Shown piece after piece: positions 8,203 to 15,693 of a DNA stretch of 64,000 bases. Each line of letters opens with the position of its first letter. The stretch's first letter is position 1. The stretch spans positions 1,488,001 through 1,552,000 of the forward strand of contig NZ_JBHTIT010000001.1 in the NCBI RefSeq assembly GCF_042677145.1. Direction: 5' to 3'. Below the pieces are notes generated by a model. The model ran no database searches. It worked only from the letters and a program-made list of their open reading frames with translations, and had not been told where the DNA came from. Position numbers and translations under genes: made by a program. The DNA comes from Perlucidibaca wandonensis (GTDB taxonomy: Bacteria; Pseudomonadota; Gammaproteobacteria; Pseudomonadales; Moraxellaceae).

Positions 8203-9063
8203 CTACTGCGCCGCCTCGCGCAACTGCTGCGCCAACTCGTAAAGTGCATTTTTACGTAGCCCCAAAACCTCCGCAGCAATAGCTGCTGCCTGCTTCACCG
8301 GCAACTCCCGCACCAATACCGCCAACAAAGCCTCGGCCGTGATGCTGTGCTGATCATTCACCGCCAGTGCTGGCGCGCCGGCCACAACAATGACCATTTC
8401 GCCCCGCTGCTGATTACTGTCGGCCTCAACCCAAGCTAATAGTTCAGCCAATGGCGCGCGTTTAATTGTCTCGAAAGTTTTTGTCAGCTCACGCGCCAAG
8501 GTTGCCAAGCGCTGTTCGCCAAAGACACTGGTCATTGCCGCTAGAGTATCGACGATGCGATGCGGCGCTTCATAAAAAATCAGGCTATGCGGTGTCTGCG
8601 CCAAAGCCTGTAATCGCGACTCGCGAGGGCCGGCCTTCGCCGATAAAAAACCTTCGAAATGAAATCGGTCAGATGCCAAACCGGCGGCGCTTAAAGCTGC
8701 AATTGCTGCACAAGCGCCCGGTACTGGTGACACTCGTATGCCCGCCTCATGCGCTGCTGCCACCACTCGATAGCCAGGGTCGCTAATCAACGGCGTGCCG
8801 GCATCGGAAATCAGCGCCAGCGACTCACCAGCGAGCATGCGCTCAATCAGCATGGGCACGCGTTCGGCCTCATTGTGATCATGTACTGCCGTGGTTGGGG
8901 TGGTGATGCCTAGCTCTCGCAGCAAGCGACCAGCGTCGCGCGTGTCTTCGGCTGCAATCATCGACACCGCTTGCAGCGTAGCCTTTGCGCGCGGCGATAA
9001 ATCATCGTTATCGCCAATGGCTGTCGCCACCACATACAACACGCCCGCTTCCAACTTACTCAT
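8203..9063 (-). CDS. rsmI: RsmI, 16S rRNA 2'-O-ribose C1402 methyltransferase
   Basis: SAM-dependent tetrapyrrole-methylase-fold enzyme that 2'-O-methylates C1402 of 16S rRNA, the same nucleotide that RsmH in this window N4-methylates. Family features: YVVATAIG (normally ATPIG), IAAEDTRDAGRLL, ALISDAGTPLISDPG and the YEAPHRI segment. A GTG at 9075 is in frame, but the ATG at 9063 gives the usual MSKLEAG-type start; 286 residues. Divergent from yraN. Confidence 0.95.
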   Translation of the reverse strand: MSKLEAGVLYVVATAIGDNDDLSPRAKATLQAVSMIAAEDTRDAGRLLRELGITTPTTAVHDHNEAERVPMLIERMLAGESLALISDAGTPLISDPGYRVVAAAHEAGIRVSPVPGACAAIAALSAAGLASDRFHFEGFLSAKAGPRESRLQALAQTPHSLIFYEAPHRIVDTLAAMTSVFGEQRLATLARELTKTFETIKRAPLAELLAWVEADSNQQRGEMVIVVAGAPALAVNDQHSITAEALLAVLVRELPVKQAAAIAAEVLGLRKNALYELAQQLREAAQ

Positions 9064-9155
9064 CGCAGCATCCACTTTTCATTGATCGCTAAGCTTACGT
9101 GCCAGCACAGGCATGCGCCATGGTCTTAACTAGAGATAAAGCCAAGGAGTTAGCC

Positions 9156-9554
9156 ATGCCATCCGTGCGCAAGACATTAAAAGCAGGCTCACCGACACAG
9201 GTGCAAGGTCGCATAGCCGAGGCCGACGCTTGCGAGCTGCTTATTAGCGCCGGCCATCGCATCATTGCGCAAAACTACCTCTGCCGTGCTGGCGAGATTG
9301 ATATCATCAGCGTCAACCATTACGGCAAGCTGGTGTTTACTGAAGTACGCTGGCGCAGTAGCGTTGAATTTGGTGGAGCCATTGCCACGATAAACGCGCA
9401 AAAGCGAAGCAAAATGAGCAAAACAGCCGCTTTCTTTTTGCGCCAAAACCCACACTACGCTACCTTCAGCAGTCGATTTGATGTCATTGCTTTTAATGGC
9501 AAACCGCCGCACTGGCAACGTGTTTGGTTGCGCGGCGCATTTAGCGCGTTTTAA
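9156..9554 (+). CDS. yraN: YraN, UPF0102 nuclease-fold protein
   Basis: Small protein with a restriction-endonuclease-like fold; its cellular role is not settled. The family core is present: GRIAEADACELL, NYLCRAGEIDIIS, LVFTEVRWR, INAQKRSKM and SRFDVIAF. The acidic and basic residues of GEID and EVxxR correspond to the PD-(D/E)xK-like site. The frame is open 19 codons further upstream, but AAGGAG seven bases before the ATG at 9156 fixes this start, giving 132 residues. lpoA usually precedes it and is absent. Confidence 0.9.
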   Translation: MPSVRKTLKAGSPTQVQGRIAEADACELLISAGHRIIAQNYLCRAGEIDIISVNHYGKLVFTEVRWRSSVEFGGAIATINAQKRSKMSKTAAFFLRQNPHYATFSSRFDVIAFNGKPPHWQRVWLRGAFSAF

Positions 9555-9569
9555 CTTTACGGATGAATC

Positions 9570-10166
9570 ATGCAAGCACGCATTGCCCAACTCGGCCACG
9601 ATGCCATGAGCACACTAGCCAAGCTCGTTGAAGAAGCTAGCCCCGCCATCGAGCAAGCCGCTATGGTTATGGTCGATGCCTTGGTGAATGGGCACAAGAT
9701 CATCAGTTGCGGCAACGGCGCCTCAGGCGCCAACGCACAGATTTTTGTTAGCAAGCTGCTCAATCGCTTTGACCCTGAGCGCCCCGCCCTACCAGCATTA
9801 GCGTTGGCTCCAGATAGCATCACGCTAAGCGCTTTAGCACAGGACAACCGCCTCACCGAATCATTTTCGCGGCCATTTCTCGCCATCGCGCAAACTGGTG
9901 ATGTCTTGGTGGTGCTATCTGCCAGCGCCACCGCCCCTAATATCATTGCCGCCGTGCATGCTGCTCAAGAGCGAAACTGCCCGGTGATTGCACTCACCGG
10001 CGCCAGCGGTGGCGAAATTGCGCGTCTACTTAGCGAGCGTGATGTATTGATTCAAATCCCAGACCATCGCAGCTACCGAGTGCATGAAGCGCAACTCTTT
10101 ACTTTGCATTGCTGCTGCGCCTTAATCGACACAGCCTTATTTGGAGATCCAGACCTTGCTTATTAA
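9570..10166 (+). CDS. diaA: DiaA/GmhA-type SIS-domain protein
   Basis: 198 residues with one SIS (sugar isomerase) domain: CGNGASGANAQIF at about 47-59, VLVVLSASATAPNI and VIALTGASGG. Between yraN and dolP the enterobacterial gene is diaA, which promotes DnaA assembly at oriC; Pseudomonas copies are often named gmhA (sedoheptulose-7-phosphate isomerase). The usual GGSAADAQHFAAEL stretch is altered here to GASGANAQIFVSKL, so isomerase activity is doubtful and the DiaA assignment rests mainly on position. Confidence 0.85.
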   Translation: MQARIAQLGHDAMSTLAKLVEEASPAIEQAAMVMVDALVNGHKIISCGNGASGANAQIFVSKLLNRFDPERPALPALALAPDSITLSALAQDNRLTESFSRPFLAIAQTGDVLVVLSASATAPNIIAAVHAAQERNCPVIALTGASGGEIARLLSERDVLIQIPDHRSYRVHEAQLFTLHCCCALIDTALFGDPDLAY

Positions 10167-10170
10167 ACCC

Positions 10171-10752
10171 ATGAAAATCATATTGACTGCTGCCATCGTT
10201 AGCACTGCGTTACTTTCAGGCTGTACCACGCTGGCCAAAATGGGCGTTGCCCCTGGCATCGCAGACCCTGGCACGCGCACAACGGCGCTTTCACTAACTG
10301 ATATAAGCCTATCGCAAGCCGTTCTTCGCGATATTTTCCGCGACATTCCAGCCGCGCGCGATGGTCGCATCCAAGTTGAATCGTTTTATCAGGTCATATT
10401 GATCGTTGGCGAAGTGCAGAGCGCTGAAATTAAAAGCCGCATTACGCAAATCGCGAAGAGCTATAAAGACGTACGCTCAGTACACAATGAGCTAGAAGTG
10501 GCAGTGAACCGCGGCCTGCTAGATCGGGCGGGCGATGACATGCTGGAAAGAAAGGCCGGCTTTACCTTAGCCACAGCCGATAATGTGCCTAGCTCGCAAA
10601 CCAAGATTGTCGCCAAAAATGGCACGGTGTATTTGATGGGCGCACTGACGCAGCGCCAAGCCGATCGCGCCATTTTGCGCCTGCAGGCGCTCGATGGCGT
10701 GACACGGATTGTGAAAGTGCTGGAAATAGTTGGTGAGCCGAACGCTCAATAA
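10171..10752 (+). CDS. dolP: DolP (YraP), BON-domain outer-membrane lipoprotein
   Basis: Outer-membrane lipoprotein that in E. coli supports envelope integrity and BAM function. The N-terminus MKIILTAAIVSTALLSGC is a lipoprotein signal with cysteine at residue 18 as acylation site. Two BON domains follow, one at about residues 50-115 and one at 123-190, the second with VYLMGALTQRQADRA. 193 residues from the ATG at 10171; an in-frame ATG at 10141 would lie inside diaA and spoil the signal peptide. No strong ribosome-binding site is seen, so coupling to diaA, four bases upstream, is likely. Confidence 0.92.
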   Translation: MKIILTAAIVSTALLSGCTTLAKMGVAPGIADPGTRTTALSLTDISLSQAVLRDIFRDIPAARDGRIQVESFYQVILIVGEVQSAEIKSRITQIAKSYKDVRSVHNELEVAVNRGLLDRAGDDMLERKAGFTLATADNVPSSQTKIVAKNGTVYLMGALTQRQADRAILRLQALDGVTRIVKVLEIVGEPNAQ

Positions 10753-10753
10753 G

Positions 10754-11158
10754 CTATTTCACCACACTGAGAAAAGGCCGCGGCTTCGCGGCTTTTTCTA
10801 TTGCAGGCTCAGCTTCAGCAATAGGCGGTGGCTCGGGCGAGTATTCCGTAGCTTCGAAAAATAGACCTTCGCCATTTTCCTTTGCATAAATGCCCAGCAC
10901 TGCACCCACTGGCACTTGTATCGCCATTGGCATGCCGCCAAAACGCGCTGAAAACAACACCGCTTCATTGCCCAAAACTAAGTCGCGCACAGCCGATGGC
11001 ATGACGTTAAGCACAATGCGGCCATCCTCAACAAATTGTTGGGGCAACTCGCAGCCCGGCCAATACGCATCGACCAATAAGTATGGCGTAAAGTCGGCAT
11101 CGACTAACCACTCATAGATGGCACGAATAAAGTAAGGGCGCGTTCCTTTCAGCTGCAT
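10754..11158 (-). CDS. sspB: SspB, ClpXP adaptor for SsrA-tagged proteins
   Basis: Adaptor that binds the SsrA tag and hands substrates to ClpXP. 134 residues: a compact substrate-binding domain (RPYFIRAIYEWL, ILNVMPSAV-type strand, FSARFGG), a variable linker, and the C-terminal ClpX-binding tail ending RPFLSVVK, matching the XB motif. GTG at 11161 is an alternative start one codon earlier. Transcribed with sspA, eight bases apart. A terminator hairpin for dolP lies inside its last codons. Confidence 0.96.
   Translation of the reverse strand: MQLKGTRPYFIRAIYEWLVDADFTPYLLVDAYWPGCELPQQFVEDGRIVLNVMPSAVRDLVLGNEAVLFSARFGGMPMAIQVPVGAVLGIYAKENGEGLFFEATEYSPEPPPIAEAEPAIEKAAKPRPFLSVVK
10771..10798 (+). 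terminator. Intrinsic terminator of dolP, embedded in the sspB coding end
   Basis: GAAAAGGCCGCG (10771-10782) pairs with CGCGGCTTTTTC (10787-10798) through eleven Watson-Crick pairs and one G-U around a four-base loop, with the T-run forming part of the stem, as in U-tract terminators. It follows the dolP stop by 18 bases and lies within the convergent sspB gene. On the minus strand the same stem has one A-C mismatch. Confidence 0.75.
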
Positions 11159-11166
11159 CACTGGTT

Positions 11167-11802
11167 TCAGCCTCGGCGCATATCGCGTTCAACATCGGTC
11201 AAGCTGGCTAAGAAGCCATCGCGATGGAAGATCTGCCCCATATAACGCACCATGCCTTTGCATGAGCGCTCTGGCAGCTCAATACCCATTGCCGGCAAGC
11301 GCCATAAGATTGGTGCCAACATGCAATCGAGCAGAGAAAACTCTTCGCTCATGAAGAAAGGCATCTCGTTAAAAATCGGGGCAACCGTAATCAAGCTATC
11401 GCGAAGTGTTTTTTGCGCTTTCTGTAAAGCCGCATCCTTCAACTTACCCGACAAAATGGCATCGACTTGCGAGCACCAATCTTTCTCAATGCGATAAGCC
11501 AATAATCTAGCCTGCGCACGTGCAACCGGATAAATCGGTAGCAATGGTGGGTGTGGAAAGCGTTCGTCAAGGTATTCCATCATGACTTTGGTTTCATAAA
11601 GCGATAAGTCACGATCGACCAATACCGGCAGTTCGTTATACGGGTTCAAATCTGCTAAATCGGCTGGGCGATTGCCTGCAGAAACACTCACTACATCGAC
11701 TGAAACACCTTTTTCGGCCAACACAAAGCGTACGCGGTGGCTGTAATGATCCGCCGCTTCCGAATAAAAAGTCATTGAAGCGCGTCGTGTAACCGTCGCC
11801 AT
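11167..11802 (-). CDS. sspA: SspA, stringent starvation protein A (GST fold)
   Basis: RNA-polymerase-associated regulator with a glutathione-S-transferase fold but no GST activity. 211 residues: N-terminal thioredoxin-like domain (MTFYSEAADHYSHRVRFVLAEKG, LNPYNELPVLVDRD, SLYETKVMMEYLDERFPHP) and C-terminal helical domain with the FSLLDCMLAPILWRL segment. The ATG at 11802 has AGGGGGA seven bases upstream; a longer frame to 11829 lacks one. Operon with sspB. Confidence 0.95.
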   Translation of the reverse strand: MATVTRRASMTFYSEAADHYSHRVRFVLAEKGVSVDVVSVSAGNRPADLADLNPYNELPVLVDRDLSLYETKVMMEYLDERFPHPPLLPIYPVARAQARLLAYRIEKDWCSQVDAILSGKLKDAALQKAQKTLRDSLITVAPIFNEMPFFMSEEFSLLDCMLAPILWRLPAMGIELPERSCKGMVRYMGQIFHRDGFLASLTDVERDMRRG

Positions 11803-11847
11803 CTTAAATCCCCCTAGCAAGCGCTCCACTCAGAAGCGCAAAAGCAA

Positions 11848-11876
11848 AAGGGCGGCACCGTAAAGCGCGCGCCCTT
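11848..11876 (-). terminator. Probable terminator after petC
   Basis: Between petC and sspA the minus strand reads AAGGGCG, a 15-base loop that can pair further, and CGCCCTT, followed by TTGCTTTT. The seven-pair stem and imperfect T-run suggest moderate termination of the pet operon before sspA. Confidence 0.5.
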
Positions 11877-11913
11877 CTGCTCAAGACCACAGCCGGCAAA
11901 TGCCGATGTGGGA

Positions 11914-12582
11914 TTATTTAACGTCTTTCCAGAACTCTTTGTTCAGGAAGTACACGGGAATAAAGAGCACTGCCAAGAACAGTAACACCCAAAAACCCAT
12001 GGCTTCACGCGTGGTGCGCGAAGGTTCAGCCATATACGTCATGAAGTTAACCAGGTCGCCCATAGCTTCTTCATAACCTTCAGGACCTAGCTCTTTCTCC
12101 AGCGGTTGTAGTACATGAGGCATACCAACATCTTTAAAGACGTGGTTGTTTACACCCCATGGACGTTTATCGTCTGGATAGAAGTTAAGCAAGTAGGTAT
12201 AGACCCAGTCTGGCGAGCGGAAACGTGTTTCCAAAGACAGATCAGGCGGCGCATTACCAAACCATTTGGCTTGATCTTTCGGGCTCACGTGCGAGTTGAT
12301 CGGATCGCCGATTTTATCGCTAGTAAACATCATGTACTTTTCAACCAACGCAGGGTCGATGTCTAAATCTTGTGACATTCGCTCGTAACGCAAGTATTTC
12401 GCGCTATGACAGCCTGAGCAGTAGCTTAGAAAAAGCTGAGCGCCTTTCTGCAACGATGCTTTATCGTGCAAATTGATCGGTGCTACTTCGCATTCGTGCA
12501 GCTCACCGCAGGCGCCACCAGCCGAGGCGAAAGCCCAAACCGGTGCTATCGACAAGACAAGAGCCATGATCAACTTTTTCAT
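11914..12582 (-). CDS. petC: Cytochrome c1 of the bc1 complex
   Basis: Electron carrier of ubiquinol:cytochrome c oxidoreductase. 222 residues: cleavable signal peptide (about residues 1-20), haem c site CSGCH at 55-59, and one C-terminal transmembrane helix (about 195-213, FWVLLFLAVLFIPVYFL) that anchors the protein with its haem domain in the periplasm. Start overlaps the petB stop as TAATG; last gene of petABC. Confidence 0.97.
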   Translation of the reverse strand: MKKLIMALVLSIAPVWAFASAGGACGELHECEVAPINLHDKASLQKGAQLFLSYCSGCHSAKYLRYERMSQDLDIDPALVEKYMMFTSDKIGDPINSHVSPKDQAKWFGNAPPDLSLETRFRSPDWVYTYLLNFYPDDKRPWGVNNHVFKDVGMPHVLQPLEKELGPEGYEEAMGDLVNFMTYMAEPSRTTREAMGFWVLLFLAVLFIPVYFLNKEFWKDVK

Positions 12583-13814
12583 TAGTGTGATCCCCCAGTA
12601 ATGCGATCAGGCACAGGTTTTACCTTCTCCATGGACGTATAGAACGGCATGAGTAAGAAAAACAAGAAATAAGTAATCGTCAAGATCTGCGACATCACGG
12701 TTTTAACAGGATCGGAAGGTACTGCGCCTAAGTAGCCCAAGCCTAAGAAGCTGATGACAAACACACCAAGCCAAATCTTGCTTTGCGTGCCTTTATAGCG
12801 CATCGATTTCACCGGGCTCTTATCCAGCCAAGGCAGGACAAAGAGAATGGCAATCGCCGCACCCATGGCAACCACACCACCAATTTTTGACGGTACTGCA
12901 CGCAGAATCGCGTAGTACGGGGTGTAATACCATACTGGAGCAATGTGATCAGGCGTCTTCAGCGGGTTAGCTGGCTCGAAGTTTGGTCGCTCCAAGAAGT
13001 AGCCACCGCCATCAGGGAAGAAGAACAACACTGCCGAGAAAGCCGCCAAGAACACCACAATACCGACTAAGTCATGCACCGTGTAGTAAGGGTGGAAAGC
13101 AATGCCATCTAGTGGAATACCGTCTTCGCCTTTCACTTTCTTGATGTCAACGCCATCAGGGTTGTTTGAGCCCACATGGTGCAATGCAACCAAGTGCATA
13201 AACACTAAGGCCACAAGCACTAGAGGAATCGCCACCACGTGTAATGCGAAGAAGCGGTTCAAGGTAATGCCAGAGATCAAGTAGTCGCCGCGAACCCAAG
13301 TCACTAGCTGCTCGCCGACAACTGGCACAGCACCAGCCAAGTTCAGAATAACTTGCGCACCCCAATAGGACATATTGCCCCATGGCAGCAGGTAACCGAA
13401 GAAGCCTTCAGCCATTAGCGCTAAGTAGATGGCCATACCGAACAGCCACACCAGCTCACGAGGCTTTTTGTATGAACCGTAAAGCAAGCCGCGGAACATA
13501 TGCAGATAAATCACAACGAAGAACGCGGATGCGCCGGTGGAGTGCATATAGCGCAATAACCAGCCGTACTCAACGTCACGCATGATGTATTCGATAGAAT
13601 CAAATGCACCTTCGCCTGACGGGTTGTAAGACATCGTCAACCAAATACCGGTAACCAGTTGGTTAACCAACACAATCATTGACAACACACCGAAGAAATA
13701 CCAGAAGTTGAAGTTCTTCGGGGCATAGTACTTCGACATGTGATATTCGTAGGTTTCAGTCGCGGGGAAACGCGCATCTACCCAGCCCATAAGGCTTTTA
13801 CCTAGATTTGCCAT
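12582..13814 (-). CDS. petB: Cytochrome b of the bc1 complex
   Basis: Membrane core of complex III. 410 residues with eight predicted membrane helices. Haem ligand helices are visible: RYMHSTGASAFFVVIYLHMFRG and FALHVVAIPLVLVALVFMHL each carry paired histidines. The Qo-site motif is PVWY rather than PEWY, a variant known in beta/gamma-proteobacteria. Overlaps petC and abuts petA, consistent with one transcript. Confidence 0.98.
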   Translation of the reverse strand: MANLGKSLMGWVDARFPATETYEYHMSKYYAPKNFNFWYFFGVLSMIVLVNQLVTGIWLTMSYNPSGEGAFDSIEYIMRDVEYGWLLRYMHSTGASAFFVVIYLHMFRGLLYGSYKKPRELVWLFGMAIYLALMAEGFFGYLLPWGNMSYWGAQVILNLAGAVPVVGEQLVTWVRGDYLISGITLNRFFALHVVAIPLVLVALVFMHLVALHHVGSNNPDGVDIKKVKGEDGIPLDGIAFHPYYTVHDLVGIVVFLAAFSAVLFFFPDGGGYFLERPNFEPANPLKTPDHIAPVWYYTPYYAILRAVPSKIGGVVAMGAAIAILFVLPWLDKSPVKSMRYKGTQSKIWLGVFVISFLGLGYLGAVPSDPVKTVMSQILTITYFLFFLLMPFYTSMEKVKPVPDRITGGSH

Positions 13815-14404
13815 CAGACGGTATCCTCACCAATCACAATCACAGAGTCTGTTACGTAGCGGTAAGGTGGCACCACTAAGTTTGTTGGCGCCGGCACACC
13901 ACTAAAGACGCGACCAGCTAAGTCAAAGCGCGAGCCGTGGCATGGACAAAAGAACCCACCGACCCAGTCTGCACCTAAATCGGCAGCAGCAACTTCTGGA
14001 CGGAATAATGGAGAACAGCCCAAGTGCGTGCAAATACCGGTCAACACCAAAAACTCAGGCTTAATTGAGCGCGTGGGGTTTTTAGCGTATGCAGGCTGCT
14101 GAGTTTCAACTTCAGAATTTGGGTCATTAAGCTTGCTATCGTGCGTAGACAGCGTTCTCAGCATTTCAGGCGTGCGACGCACCACCCAAACAGGCTTACC
14201 ACGCCACTCAAACACAGCGCGCTGGCCAGGCTCGATCTGACTAATGTCAGCGGTGACGGGTGCACCAGCGGCTTTCGCCTTGGCGCTCGGGTTCCACGAT
14301 TTTACAAAGGGAACTGCTACCCCTGCGACGCCCACAGCACCTACAGCAGCTGTGGCACCAATCAGCAGGCGGCGGCGATCAACATTTACGCCGTCAGTAC
14401 TCAT
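13814..14404 (-). CDS. petA: Rieske iron-sulfur subunit of the bc1 complex
   Basis: 2Fe-2S protein that takes the first electron from ubiquinol. The N-terminus has the twin-arginine-like DRRRLLIGATAA followed by a hydrophobic anchor. Cluster-binding boxes CTHLGC (125-130) and CPCHGS (153-158) supply two Cys and two His plus the disulfide pair. 196 residues from the ATG at 14404, which has GGAGAG eight bases upstream; the frame is open to 14485 but those residues look unlike the family. Confidence 0.97.
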   Translation of the reverse strand: MSTDGVNVDRRRLLIGATAAVGAVGVAGVAVPFVKSWNPSAKAKAAGAPVTADISQIEPGQRAVFEWRGKPVWVVRRTPEMLRTLSTHDSKLNDPNSEVETQQPAYAKNPTRSIKPEFLVLTGICTHLGCSPLFRPEVAAADLGADWVGGFFCPCHGSRFDLAGRVFSGVPAPTNLVVPPYRYVTDSVIVIGEDTV

Positions 14405-14485
14405 TAGACGCACTCTCCGAATCAGCTTAAGGCCGCCATTTAGAGGCACGCGCTGGTACCTGGCGGAGCTTGAAAAAGCCCACAC

Positions 14486-14514
14486 ATGTTAATGAAATAG
14501 CATGGAACTGACAA
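14486..14514 (-). promoter_or_regulatory. sigma70 promoter of petABC
   Basis: Minus strand -35 TTGTCA (14514-14509), 17 bases, -10 TAACAT (14491-14486). Predicted start near 14479, giving a leader of about 75 bases before petA. Confidence 0.7.
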
Positions 14515-14576
14515 GATAAAGAAAGCCATATCCACACAGAGTTTCCGCTCATTACACAGAAAATAGACCAAATGCA

Positions 14577-14611
14577 AAAAGCCCGCTGGTAAACCAAGCG
14601 GGCTTTTTGTA
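14577..14611 (-). terminator. Terminator of rplM-rpsI
   Basis: AAAAAGCCCGCT and AGCGGGCTTTTT (around 14576-14611) pair almost perfectly around a short loop, 30 bases after the rpsI stop, with T-runs in the minus direction. The stem is symmetric enough to work on both strands. Confidence 0.85.
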
Positions 14612-14639
14612 TCGGCGTCGGCGACTAGCGCCGAGCAGA

Positions 14640-15026
14640 TTAACGCTTCGAGTACTGTGGACGCTTACGCGCTTTACGCAGACCGATTTTCTTACGCTCA
14701 ACTTCACGCGCATCACGCGTTACGAAGCCTGCTTTACGCAGTGGCGATTTCAGCTCTTCGTTGTATTCCACCAAAGCACGTGTAATGCCATGACGAATTG
14801 CACCGGCTTGGCCGCCGATACCACCACCAGCAACGGTGACTTTGATGTCGAATTGAGTCAGAAGCTCAACCAACTCTAGTGGCTGACGCACCACCATACG
14901 AGCAGTTTCACGACCAAAGTAAGTATCCAACGGGCGGTCATTAACGACGATGTCGCCTTTACCCGGAGTGATAAACACGCGTGCTGTCGCAGTTTTGCGA
15001 CGGCCAGTACCGTAATTCATTGTCAT
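14640..15026 (-). CDS. rpsI: Ribosomal protein uS9
   Basis: Small-subunit protein at the P site. 128 residues; YGTGRRKTATARVF near the start, GGGIGGQAGAIRHGITRAL in the middle and the basic tail ending RKRPQYSKR, whose last arginine contacts P-site tRNA. Follows rplM by 11 bases in the usual L13-S9 operon. An ATG two codons later is possible, but the chosen start gives the usual distance to YGTGRRK. Confidence 0.98.
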   Translation of the reverse strand: MTMNYGTGRRKTATARVFITPGKGDIVVNDRPLDTYFGRETARMVVRQPLELVELLTQFDIKVTVAGGGIGGQAGAIRHGITRALVEYNEELKSPLRKAGFVTRDAREVERKKIGLRKARKRPQYSKR

Positions 15027-15037
15027 AGCTTAGGCGC

Positions 15038-15466
15038 TCAGATATTCAGTTCTTGCGGCTGTTGGGCGGAATGGGGATGCTCAGCACCACCATACACTTT
15101 CAACTTAGCCAGCATATCACGACCCAATGGGCCTTTTGGCAGCATGCCTTTAACGGCGATTTCCAAAGGAGCTTCAGGGCGATGTGCCAATAGCTTCTCG
15201 AAATTCACGCCTTTGATACCACCAGGGAAGCCTGTGTGGTGCCAGTACATTTTGTCCTGAACCTTGTTGCCAGTGACAGCTACTTTGCTAGCGTTCACAA
15301 CAACAATGTAATCGCCGGTGTCGACGTGCGGAGTAAATTCTGGCTTGTGCTTACCGCGCAGACGCACGGCAATAGCGGAAGCTAGACGACCCAGCGTTTT
15401 ACCGTTTGCGTCAACCACAAACCATTCACGCTTTACGGTCTCAGGCTTGGCACTGATAGTCTTCAT
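15038..15466 (-). CDS. rplM: Ribosomal protein uL13
   Basis: Early-assembling large-subunit protein. 142 residues with REWFVVDANGKTLGRLAS at the N-terminus, YIVVVNASKVAVTGNK, YWHHTGFPGG and KGMLPKGPLGR. First gene of the operon; in E. coli L13 represses its own operon by binding the leader, and a leader hairpin is seen here. Confidence 0.98.
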   Translation of the reverse strand: MKTISAKPETVKREWFVVDANGKTLGRLASAIAVRLRGKHKPEFTPHVDTGDYIVVVNASKVAVTGNKVQDKMYWHHTGFPGGIKGVNFEKLLAHRPEAPLEIAVKGMLPKGPLGRDMLAKLKVYGGAEHPHSAQQPQELNI

Positions 15467-15493
15467 GTCAACTTGCCTTCAAAAATCGAGTTG

Positions 15494-15522
15494 TGCGGCA
15501 ACCCAAAAATGTTGTCACCGCA
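15494..15522 (-). promoter_or_regulatory. Leader hairpin of rplM, candidate L13 autoregulatory site
   Basis: In the short leader the minus strand reads TGCGG, GTTG-type complementary bases and CCGCA: TGCGG (15522-15518) pairs with CCGCA (15498-15494), extended by AAC/GTT after a small bulge. E. coli rplM-rpsI is known to be controlled by L13 through its leader mRNA; that this hairpin is the target is my inference. Confidence 0.45.
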
Positions 15523-15534
15523 ATGAGGTCGCGA

Positions 15535-15563
15535 ATGTTACCCAAGGACGAGCCTATTGGCAA
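15535..15563 (-). promoter_or_regulatory. sigma70 promoter of rplM-rpsI
   Basis: Minus strand -35 TTGCCA (15563-15558), exactly 17 bases, -10 TAACAT (15540-15535). Predicted start near 15528, giving a 60-base leader. Confidence 0.8.
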
Positions 15564-15628
15564 TGACTGCTTGAAGATTTTTTCACTACCCTAGGCATTG
15601 CTGCGCTAATTAGGTCAGCGTGTGAGCA

Positions 15629-15640
15629 ATAGCGCGCTAT
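15629..15640. repeat. 12-base perfect palindrome inside a wider inverted repeat
   Basis: ATAGCGCGCTAT is self-complementary and sits between TAGGTC (15611-15616) and GACCTA (15654-15659), which pair with each other. It lies between zapE and the rplM promoter, about 65 bases upstream of the -35. It may be an operator or a weak zapE terminator; there is no T-run of note. Confidence 0.5.
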
Positions 15641-15693
15641 ATACATAGCCTCGGACCTACAAAACAAGCTTGATTGCTCTGCATGCCATACGC

